DNA of 64,000 bases from positions 102,201-166,200 of the forward strand of contig NZ_JAVXZZ010000005.1 in NCBI RefSeq assembly GCF_032337135.1. The letters are read 5' to 3'. Below the pieces are notes generated by a model. That model was given only the letters and a program-made list of their open reading frames with translations, had not been told where the DNA came from and did not search any database. The stretch comes from Allorhodoferax sp032337135. GTDB lineage: Bacteria; Pseudomonadota; Gammaproteobacteria; Burkholderiales; Burkholderiaceae_C. This document shows positions 7,620 to 14,543 of this stretch, piece by piece; position 1 is the first letter of the stretch, and each line of letters starts with the position of its first letter. The translations under genes were made by a program, and so were the position numbers.

Positions 7620-8621
7620 ATGTCCGAATCTATGACGCACGGAACGCCATTGATGGCCCTACACGGGTCCGTCATGCGTCATGACGTAGGGACGTTGTCG
7701 TTGTCCAGTCAGTTGCCCGTGTTGATCGATCACGACTACCCAGTCATGGTCAATCCGCACATCTTTGGCGGCTTGCTGGACATCGGGATCACAGAGATCC
7801 AGTCCCAAAAGAACGGCCTCAGTATCAAGACCACAACTGGCTTGCATGCAAAGCTACCGGTGATCCCTGACCCGCATCGTGTCATGGAGCTACGGCTCAG
7901 CGAGGGCGGCTCCGCAGTCGATCCAGAAGAGTTTGCGGCCTGGCTCAAACAGGCTGTCACCATCAGCAAAGCGATCAGTCGGCATGCAGGTTCTGCCTAC
8001 ACCTACCGATCCAACGTGTTTGTGTTCAATTCCAGTGTAATGGTCGCCGCCCGCCTCAAGAAGGGCTGGCCGGTACCCTGTACTGCGAATCCACGCTTGC
8101 TCGCGAGCATCCTGGCTCATACTGCAGCCGACCCGGTCAAAGCCGCCATCTGCGCTGAAAGCGAAGTGTTGGTGAAGACCGCATCTGGCAAAGTGCTGCG
8201 AGCGGAATCCGCCGAGAGTCAGTTGCCCAACCAGCCGGTCGACATGCTCGCGCGCTACAAAACGCACACTGCTGTTGCCATTCAAACCATTCCTGCTCAA
8301 GACCTCTGCAAGGCGGCGATACAGCTGCGCTGCATTGCCGAAGCATTTGGCAAGTCAGTCGCAGGAGCGGATGTCAAGATGGCTGCAGATGCCAGCGGAG
8401 TGACTGTGCAACTCCAGGACAACAAGATTCACTTTCCATGCGATGGGTGGACTCTTGGGAAACTGGATGTACCGTTGCAGTCGTTCATCACGCTGAGTGC
8501 CATACCAACTGACTGCGACGAAGTTCACGTCGTTAGTGCCCCCCATACAGGGTCACCTTCGCCGCTGATCTTTCGTGCGGGCAACCTGTCGTTTTTCATG
8601 GCTGCGGCTGCAAGAGGGTAG
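7620..8621 (+). CDS. Unknown protein, possible divergent sliding-clamp fold
   Basis: 333 residues, no signal or membrane segment. Two stretches resemble the beta-clamp encoded at 13195. A GLSIKTTTG then LPVIPDP pattern (about residue 60) parallels the sg-srf-LPxxPxxxFP element of clamps. The C terminus runs VHVVSAP then SPLIFRAGNLSFFMA, like the final strand of DnaN that ends in sPxxx-ylxMP. If correct this would be a second clamp-like protein on the same plasmid. It is followed 4 bases later by the 98-residue protein and then ssb. The fold assignment is inference; the gene itself is certain from context and RBS. Confidence 0.75.
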   Translation: MSESMTHGTPLMALHGSVMRHDVGTLSLSSQLPVLIDHDYPVMVNPHIFGGLLDIGITEIQSQKNGLSIKTTTGLHAKLPVIPDPHRVMELRLSEGGSAVDPEEFAAWLKQAVTISKAISRHAGSAYTYRSNVFVFNSSVMVAARLKKGWPVPCTANPRLLASILAHTAADPVKAAICAESEVLVKTASGKVLRAESAESQLPNQPVDMLARYKTHTAVAIQTIPAQDLCKAAIQLRCIAEAFGKSVAGADVKMAADASGVTVQLQDNKIHFPCDGWTLGKLDVPLQSFITLSAIPTDCDEVHVVSAPHTGSPSPLIFRAGNLSFFMAAAARG

Positions 8622-8625
8622 TGTG

Positions 8626-8922
8626 ATGCTTCAACTCTTCAACACCGCACCAGAGAACGATCACAAGGTAAAGCCGACACCATCCGACCCGCACACATCC
8701 TTTCGGGATCTGCAGGGCCAGGACGTGGTGTTGTTTGCCAACACCATCTACGAAAGCAACCTTGCCCGACTCATGTCGGACCCGTCAGATGCCGAGGCTG
8801 TGGCCTGGTTGATGTCGGATGAACGCAGCCAACTGTCGTTTCTGCATTGTTGCGAAATTTTCAACATTGATCCCGACGCGGTACGTGCGTCGATCCCTTT
8901 ACCAAGAAGGAAAACCACATGA
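8626..8922 (+). CDS. Small unknown protein (98 aa)
   Basis: Starts at ATG 8626, four bases after the previous stop; GTG 8623 is an alternative. The stop overlaps the ATG of the SSB-like gene, so the two are translationally coupled. The second half reads EAVAWLMSDE then FLHCCEIFNIDPDAVR. This resembles a class of small phage and plasmid proteins with a Trp-rich helix followed by a Cys-Glu-hydrophobic-Asp-Pro-Asp helix-turn-helix-like element. A DNA-binding role is possible but unproven. Confidence 0.7.
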   Translation: MLQLFNTAPENDHKVKPTPSDPHTSFRDLQGQDVVLFANTIYESNLARLMSDPSDAEAVAWLMSDERSQLSFLHCCEIFNIDPDAVRASIPLPRRKTT

Positions 8923-9443
8923 GTAATCACATTGAATTGCGCGGCGTCATCACCCACGTCGCTTTGCGGGCAACCAGCCTGTTCATGACCGTTCGCGAAG
9001 AGACGCGCGCCGGCAGCCAATTCAAAGGCTCCCTGCACACCGTCAAGGCCTACTATCCCAAGGGTTCCAATGAACCGCCGGAGATGTGGGCGCAAAAGCT
9101 GCAGCACTTTGAGGCAGGCATGACAGTGATTGTCCAAGGTAAGCAGTCGTTCGAAAGGGAGACACGACTGGACCCCGCGTCCCAAGAGTGGGTGCCGGTG
9201 CGTCATCCAGTGGATGATCGAGACCTGTACTCACCCTTTATCTGGGTCACTCAGATCGACGCACTGTTTGATCCGGCGATACACACCAAGCGCAGTCAGC
9301 AACAGGCGGCGCAACCTGCTCAACGTGCTGCAAGTCAGCCAGCCGCAGCGGTTCCACCGGCCCGTCAGCAAACGCGGGCACCAACATCGCTGCCCGATGA
9401 CGATTTGCCACCGATGCCTGGTAGTGAAGTAGCCTGGAACTAG
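8919..9443 (+). CDS. ssb: Single-stranded DNA-binding-like protein
   Basis: 174 residues. The first ~115 have an OB-fold pattern: NHIELRGVI at the N terminus, a long beta region with TVKAYYPKG, then GMTVIVQGKQ. A Gln/Ala/Pro-rich disordered linker follows, ending in an acidic tail DDDLPPMPG. Bacterial SSB tails end in DDIPF, so the tail here is acidic but lacks the final Phe and is extended by SEVAWN. It probably coats single-stranded plasmid DNA during replication or the RecT-type recombination encoded nearby. AAGGA precedes the ATG. An OB-fold protein of another family is the alternative. Confidence 0.65.
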   Translation: MSNHIELRGVITHVALRATSLFMTVREETRAGSQFKGSLHTVKAYYPKGSNEPPEMWAQKLQHFEAGMTVIVQGKQSFERETRLDPASQEWVPVRHPVDDRDLYSPFIWVTQIDALFDPAIHTKRSQQQAAQPAQRAASQPAAAVPPARQQTRAPTSLPDDDLPPMPGSEVAWN

Positions 9444-9457
9444 ACAGGATACGAATC

Positions 9458-10549
9458 ATGTACACAGGGCAGGGTGTTGATGTCTTCGAGGAGGCCAAGC
9501 AGCGTTCGCTGCAGGACTACCTTGAAGCTGCACTTGGCGTTTCCGCCTACAAAAGCGGAAGCCAAGTTAGGATGGATGCCTGTCCTCACTGTGGCCACTC
9601 CTTGGCGGGTTCGGGAAAACTCCGTATCAAAGGCGACCGGACGTGGCAGTGTTACGGCTGCGGACTGTTCGGCTCGATCATTGATGCGGCGATGTGGTTG
9701 ACCCCCGGCTGTGAAACTCCGCTGCTCGCAGCGAAAGACATTACTGGAGGAAACACACCACCCGCGATCTCACCCGTTGAGCGACAAAAACAGATCGATG
9801 CCGACAACCGAAAGGTTGAGTGGCAAGTTTGGGTGAATCAGCGCATCCATGAAGCCACCAGGCAAAGGTTTGATCCGGCTGTCTGGGACTACTTGGTTCG
9901 CACCCGTGGTCTAAGTCCTGATGTTGTGACCGAGGCCTGGCATCGAGGCATGCTTGGGAGCATGCCGGCCAATCGCGATCAAGCCACACTCTGGCTTAGT
10001 AGCGTGGTCGGTGACACCGAGTTGCATTACGCTGGACTCTGGAAGGAGGACTCGCCAAGCCCTTGGATTGCAGGGAGACCATTGGTGCAGTTTGTGGACA
10101 CAAAGCAGTATGCGGAATTCCGCGTGCTGTTTAAGCCCACGAATCCCAAAACCAAAAAGTCGTTGGCTGTTGGGAAACCTGGGGTTCCGTACTACTGGAA
10201 GGGCTCAAATTCTTCCCGCTGTTTGGTCACCGAGGGTTGCCTGGAGTTACTTGCAGCCCTATCGATGGGCTACCCCGGCGACATGATCGCCACCGCCGGA
10301 ACCGGTTCCTGGAGGATTTCCTGGTTCAAGGGGTTGGCGGATAAAGGCGTGAAGGTGTTTGATCTTGCCTTCAACAACGATCATCGGGTCGATCCGAGCA
10401 CCGGGCAAATTTCAAATCCCGGGAAAGAGTGTCAGGTGGAGCTGGCTCGTGAATTGCAGTCAATCGGCTTGCAATGCGCGGATGCAAGCCCCAAGGAAGT
10501 GGGTGACATCAATGATGCACTGCTGAGATTGAGACAGAAGTCGCAATAG
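9458..10549 (+). CDS. Primase-like protein, zinc ribbon plus TOPRIM-like domain
   Basis: 363 residues. An N-terminal zinc ribbon has CPHCG (about residue 42) and CYGCG (about residue 65), with a CHC2-like LRIKGDRTWQC arrangement. A helical middle follows. The C-terminal half looks like a TOPRIM domain: CLVTEGCLELLAALS (about residue 256) holds the Glu motif and FDLAFNNDH (about residue 303) the Asp motif, although the canonical DxD is altered. It probably makes primers for plasmid or transferred-strand replication. It is the last gene before a terminator, in an operon with ssb. No helicase domain is attached. Confidence 0.72.
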   Translation: MYTGQGVDVFEEAKQRSLQDYLEAALGVSAYKSGSQVRMDACPHCGHSLAGSGKLRIKGDRTWQCYGCGLFGSIIDAAMWLTPGCETPLLAAKDITGGNTPPAISPVERQKQIDADNRKVEWQVWVNQRIHEATRQRFDPAVWDYLVRTRGLSPDVVTEAWHRGMLGSMPANRDQATLWLSSVVGDTELHYAGLWKEDSPSPWIAGRPLVQFVDTKQYAEFRVLFKPTNPKTKKSLAVGKPGVPYYWKGSNSSRCLVTEGCLELLAALSMGYPGDMIATAGTGSWRISWFKGLADKGVKVFDLAFNNDHRVDPSTGQISNPGKECQVELARELQSIGLQCADASPKEVGDINDALLRLRQKSQ

Positions 10550-10553
10550 CGAA

Positions 10554-10597
10554 AACGCCTTGCGTTCCCTAGCCGGAACCGCAAGGCGTTTTTTTTT
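10554..10597 (+). terminator. Intrinsic terminator after primase gene
   Basis: A 15-bp stem with one bulged G (AACGCCTTGC... pairing with GCAAGGCGTT) is followed by a run of T. A new promoter starts 19 bases later. Confidence 0.92.
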
Positions 10598-10615
10598 GTC
10601 TTGCGTTTTGTCACC

Positions 10616-10644
10616 TTGACGAGCATGCTGGTTTTTGGCAGACT
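10616..10644 (+). promoter_or_regulatory. Promoter of the recE-like/recT/dnaN operon
   Basis: TTGACG (10616-10621), a 17-base spacer and CAGACT (10639-10644). The -10 box overlaps the left arm of a dyad ACTAGGG (10642-10648) / CCCTAGT (10661-10667), which could be an operator. The shared leader element follows at 10673. Confidence 0.6.
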
Positions 10645-10672
10645 AGGGAGACTTTCAGACCCCTAGTGGGTT

Positions 10673-10705
10673 ACTCATACCATCCCGAGCGGAATCCTTC
10701 CGCTC
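10673..10705 (+). promoter_or_regulatory. Shared leader element, copy 2 (ACTCATAC + hairpin)
   Basis: ACTCATAC (10673-10680), then CATCCC, then a perfect hairpin GAGCGGAA-TCC-TTCCGCTC (10687-10705). It begins 29 bases after the -10 box. The string ACTCATACCATCCCG is the best representative of the shared motif. Confidence 0.65.
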
Positions 10706-10738
10706 GCGCGGACGGACTCCCTCCCAACCGGAGAACTT

Positions 10739-11593
10739 ATGGAGGCCGTCAAACCCCAAACAGAAAACTCCGTTTTCGTTGCTACCAAGGAGGAGATCTC
10801 CTCCCAGGCGTATCACGAAGAACGGGGGCACATCAGCTCATCGCAGCTGATTCACGTACTGCGCACACCAGCCCATTTCCTCTACCACTCGTTGCAAGGC
10901 AGTGCGGAAGAGTCGGACCTGATGCGCATGGGCACCGCCGTGCATTGCATGGTGTTGGAACCCAACGAATTCAAGAACCGATACGTCTTTGCGCCGCGTC
11001 ACTACGACCGTCGCAAGAAGGTGGATCTTGCTGAGCTGGAGGCTATTGCCGCCCAGTATCCAGGTCGAACCATTCTCGAACCCAGTGAGCGATTTACGCT
11101 GGAGAAGATCGTGACAGGACTGCGTAATCACGCAAAGGCCCGTCAGTTGCTCGCTGCCCCAGGGCAGTCCGAGCTATCGATTTTCTGGCGTGATGACCTC
11201 ACAGGAATTGACCTGAAGGTGCGTATCGACCGCCTGGTGGAAGTGGGCTCCACGGGAATGATGTTGGAAGTGAAATCAACGGACAACGCATCACCCGAAG
11301 CCTTCTCTCGCAAGATCATCGATATGGACTACGACCTGCGGGCTGTGATGTACGCCGATGGCGTGCAAAAGGCCTATGGCTTCACACCGTCCATTGCATG
11401 GTTGGTGATGGAGCGCGAGACAGGTTTCGTTGCGATGTATCAACCCACTGCAAAGATGCTGCAGCGTGCGCGTCGACGCTACGAGGAAGCTCGTATCGCT
11501 TTGGCTCACGCCAAGTCTCTCAACTCTTGGCCTGCATACCAAACTGGTGAGTCGATTGAATCGATTGACTTGCCTCGCTGGGTCAAGAACTAA
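10739..11593 (+). CDS. RecE-type PD-(D/E)XK exonuclease
   Basis: 284 residues, the family usually annotated as exodeoxyribonuclease VIII C-terminal-like nuclease. The catalytic core shows RIDRL (about residue 162), LEVKST (about residue 176) and the YDLRAVMYADG helix (about residue 197) that carries the Tyr/Gln motif. The N-terminal GHISSSQL helix (about residue 24) is also typical. It should resect double-stranded ends to feed the RecT-like protein encoded next. GGAG lies 6 bases before the ATG. The gene is directly downstream of promoter 10616 and leader copy 2, and is followed by a terminator that sits within the operon. Confidence 0.88.
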   Translation: MEAVKPQTENSVFVATKEEISSQAYHEERGHISSSQLIHVLRTPAHFLYHSLQGSAEESDLMRMGTAVHCMVLEPNEFKNRYVFAPRHYDRRKKVDLAELEAIAAQYPGRTILEPSERFTLEKIVTGLRNHAKARQLLAAPGQSELSIFWRDDLTGIDLKVRIDRLVEVGSTGMMLEVKSTDNASPEAFSRKIIDMDYDLRAVMYADGVQKAYGFTPSIAWLVMERETGFVAMYQPTAKMLQRARRRYEEARIALAHAKSLNSWPAYQTGESIESIDLPRWVKN

Positions 11594-11618
11594 AACTGCC
11601 GCAAGGCGCAACCCCACA

Positions 11619-11648
11619 CGGGCGCGCTTTGCGCCCGTTTTCTTTTTT
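11619..11648 (+). terminator. Intrinsic terminator between nuclease and recT genes
   Basis: Stem ACGGGCGC-gcttt-GCGCCCGT followed by TTTTCTTTTTT. The recT ATG (11658) is 10 bases after the T tract, leaving no room for a promoter. Confidence 0.88.
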
Positions 11649-11657
11649 GAGATCACT

Positions 11658-13124
11658 ATGAAAACCATTTTCTTTCTCCCCACCGAGCAATTTGCTCGCT
11701 TTGAACGTCTGGCCACGATGCTGGCTGAGTCCACTTTCGGTGTACCCGAGGCCTACCGCGGGGATGTGGGCTCCTGCCTCAACGCCGTCGACATTGCGCA
11801 CCGGTTGAATGTCAGTCCCCTTGTGGTGCTGCAAAACGTGCGTGACGTTGGCGGGCGGCCGTCGTTCACTTACCAGTTCGCCAAGGCCCTCATTGAAGAC
11901 TCCGGCGTCATCGTCGGCAGTCTCCAATACGAGACGATGGGCGAGTTGCAATACGACGGTACAAGCGCGGAGGGCAAGCCCTACCAAGTGCGTGCGTTCG
12001 GAACTTCGCCGGCCGGCGAAACACTGGTAGGTCCGTGGATCACCTGGCGCATGGCCGAATTGGAGCGTTGGACGGATAACCCGCAATACATCTCCATGCC
12101 GGAAGTGATGTTTCGCGCCCGCGCGACAACGTTCTTCTACAACCAGTACGCCTCGTCGTTGATGATGGGATTCCAGATTGAAGGTGACCCATCGGTCGGT
12201 GGTGCCAAGGCAAAACCCGCTACTGCGGTTGAGTCTTTGACATTGCCAGTGATTGCAAGCGCAACCGCAGGTACAGAAGTCTTTGCGGCTGCCCTCGCGG
12301 GCGCTCCGCAGGCAACCCCGACAGACAGCAGTGCGGCGGCATCTACCGCGACGCCTGTTCAATCGGAGGCCTCCAAGACTACCGAATCCGTCCAAGGTGC
12401 TGCGCAACAGCCCAGTGGTGGGACCGCACCCGCTGCGCCTGCTGCAGGGCAGGGCGACGCGCCCAGGCCCCGCAAGGCCAGGGTGGCCAAGAGCGCTGGT
12501 GCTCCTGAGATGCCGCCTCCGCCCCCAGCGGAAAAGCCCGCTGCTGGACACGACAGTCCGCCGCCCGCCTTGGTGGGTGATGGCAATGTGTCCGAAGCGC
12601 CTCCATCTGACCTGCTCACACCGCAGGCTTCCGCACCTGCCGAGCAGGAGACTTCGCCTTCGACAACCGTTGAAGCGGGTGTTCCCGTCAACGAGGTGCC
12701 CGCTTCGAGCGGCGCAAACACTGGTTCGGTTGATGGCGCCGGATCTGTCGCGACTGGCAACAACGCCGATTCGATGGAACGTTTCAGCGAGGCATTCGCG
12801 AAAGTGGATGCAACGACTGCGACCGGTGCCTCACTGAAAGAGTCCATGAGCACCATTGCGCTCTTCAGCGGTCAAGACGCCGAAGACCTCTACCTGGTGC
12901 TGTTGGGCATTGTGGTGAAGCAACTCACGGCCTTCATTGGTCGCGATAAGGGGCTGACACCGGATGAGGGCGAGTTCGTCGCAGCAGCGCGTGAACTCAA
13001 CACCATTACCAAGGAGGTCGCGGCCACCAACGCTGATGTTGCGAATCGTCGCAGCGAACTGCGAAGCGCGTACACAGGCTTGCTGTCGCACCTCGAAAGC
13101 GTTCGTCAGCGCGCAGCTGCCTGA
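11658..13124 (+). CDS. recT: RecT-family single-strand annealing protein with long tail
   Basis: 488 residues from ATG 11658; the longer frame would read through the terminator. The N-terminal 180 residues have RecT hallmarks: a helix with IAHRLNVSPLVVLQNV (about residue 49), GGRPSFTYQFAKALIE (about 63), GPWITWRMAEL (about 122), and PEVMFRARATTFF then LMMGFQ (about 148-172). A long Ala/Pro/Ser/Thr-rich linker (about 180-370) leads to a helical C-terminal domain (about 375-488). It should pair resected strands from the adjacent nuclease. Classical RecT is about 270 residues, so the linker and extra domain are unusual and may recruit a partner such as the clamp or SSB. Confidence 0.8.
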   Translation: MKTIFFLPTEQFARFERLATMLAESTFGVPEAYRGDVGSCLNAVDIAHRLNVSPLVVLQNVRDVGGRPSFTYQFAKALIEDSGVIVGSLQYETMGELQYDGTSAEGKPYQVRAFGTSPAGETLVGPWITWRMAELERWTDNPQYISMPEVMFRARATTFFYNQYASSLMMGFQIEGDPSVGGAKAKPATAVESLTLPVIASATAGTEVFAAALAGAPQATPTDSSAAASTATPVQSEASKTTESVQGAAQQPSGGTAPAAPAAGQGDAPRPRKARVAKSAGAPEMPPPPPAEKPAAGHDSPPPALVGDGNVSEAPPSDLLTPQASAPAEQETSPSTTVEAGVPVNEVPASSGANTGSVDGAGSVATGNNADSMERFSEAFAKVDATTATGASLKESMSTIALFSGQDAEDLYLVLLGIVVKQLTAFIGRDKGLTPDEGEFVAAARELNTITKEVAATNADVANRRSELRSAYTGLLSHLESVRQRAAA

Positions 13125-13146
13125 TCGCTTACTTTCCCCTCACGAA

Positions 13147-13183
13147 GGCCGGTTCTCCACACAAGGAGACCGGCCCTTTTTTT
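13147..13183 (+). terminator. Intrinsic terminator abutting dnaN ribosome site
   Basis: An 11-bp GC-rich stem (GGCCGGT... with ...ACCGGCC, one bulged T) is followed by seven T. The AGGA ribosome site of the clamp gene begins at the next base and its ATG is at 13195, so a promoter between them is impossible. Confidence 0.93.
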
Positions 13184-13194
13184 AGGATCATGTA

Positions 13195-14349
13195 ATGTCC
13201 ATCCTTTCCGAACATATGCAGAGTGCACTGTCGCTGGCGCGCAGCAATCGTGCCCGAGACAAGGGGGATGATCCTCGCGCCCACATCCTGCTTCGCCCGG
13301 TCAGTAACGACCAGGTCAGCGTCGTGTGTGCCGACGGAACAACCCAAACCGAGGTGCTTGTCAGCGGCAGCATCGAGGAGCCTATGGCCGTAGCGCCTCA
13401 ACTTTTCGAGCTGGTGCAAACACTCAAGGCAGGCGTGAACGTCAAACTTGCGCCCACAGACAAGTCGACCTGCAAGGTATCGACCGGCAAAAGCCGATTC
13501 ACACTGCCGACGGTCCCAGCTACCAACTTTCCCCTGCTTGAAGGGGAGGGGAGTGAGGTCATCAAGTTCTCTGTGAAAGCGCAGGTCCTGTCGCAGGCGA
13601 TGGAGTCCGCGTCGCGTGGCCTGGGTAAGGCCGATACCGCGAAGCCATTCACAGCTGGGATCTTGCTGAAGTGCGATGGCAAAGCCGTCTACTTGGTAGG
13701 AACCAGCGGTTACACGCTCGTTACCGTGGGTGTAGGCGCACAAGTTCAACCAGGATCTGCCGCCCGCGAGGGAGTGATTCCCGAGATGGGTGTCAAGCAA
13801 ATCCAGCGACTTGCAAGCGGGGCGACCGCTGAGGATCGCATCGAGATTGAGCTTGGCGCGCGACAAGTGACCGCCAAATTGGCCGGCGCTTGCGTCCGTT
13901 CTCGGCTGATTGCTTGTGCGTTTCCTCCATACGAGCGTGTCATCCAGGTGGAGAACCCCTTCACATTCGAGGTGTCCCGCTCGGCATTGTTGGCCGTTCT
14001 CAAGCGTGTGGGGCTGTTCGTTCAGGACAACAGTCCTTTCGTGACGGTCAAGGCGGAGCCCCTGCAGGAAGAGGCAGGTGCTGCGACCGAATGGAAGTTG
14101 ACCTGCAGCGTGAAGACGCCTCAAGGTGAATGCATCGAGAGCATCGACCTGGCCGGCAGTAGCGTCAAACCACGCGCTGGTGAGGCGGCTCATGCGCAGG
14201 CGAACCTGAACATCACCTACCTTGCATCCATTCTCGATGCGATGCCGAAAGACAGCGTTCATGTTGACCTGGGAGTCTCGACCATTCGGGTGCGAGGCAC
14301 AGGTCCAGCCCACAACGTCGTCGGAATCTCCGCCTACTACAAGGCATAA
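13195..14349 (+). CDS. dnaN: DNA polymerase III beta-clamp-like protein
   Basis: 384 residues, close to the normal clamp length. The N-terminal domain has the diagnostic TCKVSTGKSRFTLPTVP segment (about residues 93-109) followed by NFPLL. Clamp domain 2 begins near residue 122 (IKFSVKAQVLSQAMES), and the third domain near 250 (NPFTFEVSRSALLAVLKRV). The usual C-terminal MPMRL is absent and replaced by ISAYYKA. It would give the plasmid its own processivity factor for replication or repair synthesis. It lies directly behind recT and a terminator, so its expression seems to require read-through. AGGA precedes the start. Confidence 0.85.
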   Translation: MSILSEHMQSALSLARSNRARDKGDDPRAHILLRPVSNDQVSVVCADGTTQTEVLVSGSIEEPMAVAPQLFELVQTLKAGVNVKLAPTDKSTCKVSTGKSRFTLPTVPATNFPLLEGEGSEVIKFSVKAQVLSQAMESASRGLGKADTAKPFTAGILLKCDGKAVYLVGTSGYTLVTVGVGAQVQPGSAAREGVIPEMGVKQIQRLASGATAEDRIEIELGARQVTAKLAGACVRSRLIACAFPPYERVIQVENPFTFEVSRSALLAVLKRVGLFVQDNSPFVTVKAEPLQEEAGAATEWKLTCSVKTPQGECIESIDLAGSSVKPRAGEAAHAQANLNITYLASILDAMPKDSVHVDLGVSTIRVRGTGPAHNVVGISAYYKA

Positions 14350-14353
14350 CTGC

Positions 14354-14405
14354 AAACACCCCCATCGTTCGTGCTCACGCACGGGCTTTGGGGGTGTTTT
14401 TTTTT
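14354..14405 (+). terminator. Intrinsic terminator after dnaN
   Basis: AACACCCCCA pairs with TGGGGGTGTT and is followed by a nine-T run. The next promoter region begins inside or just after it. Confidence 0.92.
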
Positions 14406-14413
14406 GGCCTGTG

Positions 14414-14422
14414 TGGCAAAAT
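14414..14422 (+). promoter_or_regulatory. Possible extended -10 promoter of methylase-helicase gene
   Basis: TG-g-CAAAAT at 14414-14422 is the best extended -10 box between the terminator and the gene; no good -35 box is visible. It is placed here mainly because the shared leader element follows 39 bases later, as at the other sites. Confidence 0.35.
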
Positions 14423-14460
14423 GGGTGCGCTTTATCTGCTTGGGCTTTCGCCTGAGCACC

Positions 14461-14523
14461 ACTCATATTTCATCCCGCGGGGAACACCAGTTCCCTGCAG
14501 GGAACTCTCATGGTGTTTCCCGC
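14461..14523 (+). promoter_or_regulatory. Shared leader element, copy 3 (ACTCATAT + long hairpin)
   Basis: ACTCATAT (14461-14468), then TTCATCCC, then a long hairpin. The outer arms GCGGGGAACACCA (14477-14489) and TGGTGTTTCCCGC (14511-14523) pair with one G-T wobble. Inside lies the perfect palindrome GTTCCCTGCAGGGAAC (14490-14505). The gene starts 20 bases after the hairpin with GGAG between. Confidence 0.6.
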
Positions 14524-14543
14524 TTCCTTTTTGGAGCAAACCC

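Noticed and set aside
13129..14466. 445-codon minus-strand frame over dnaN
   Set aside because: Shadow of the beta-clamp gene; it would also read through two terminators.
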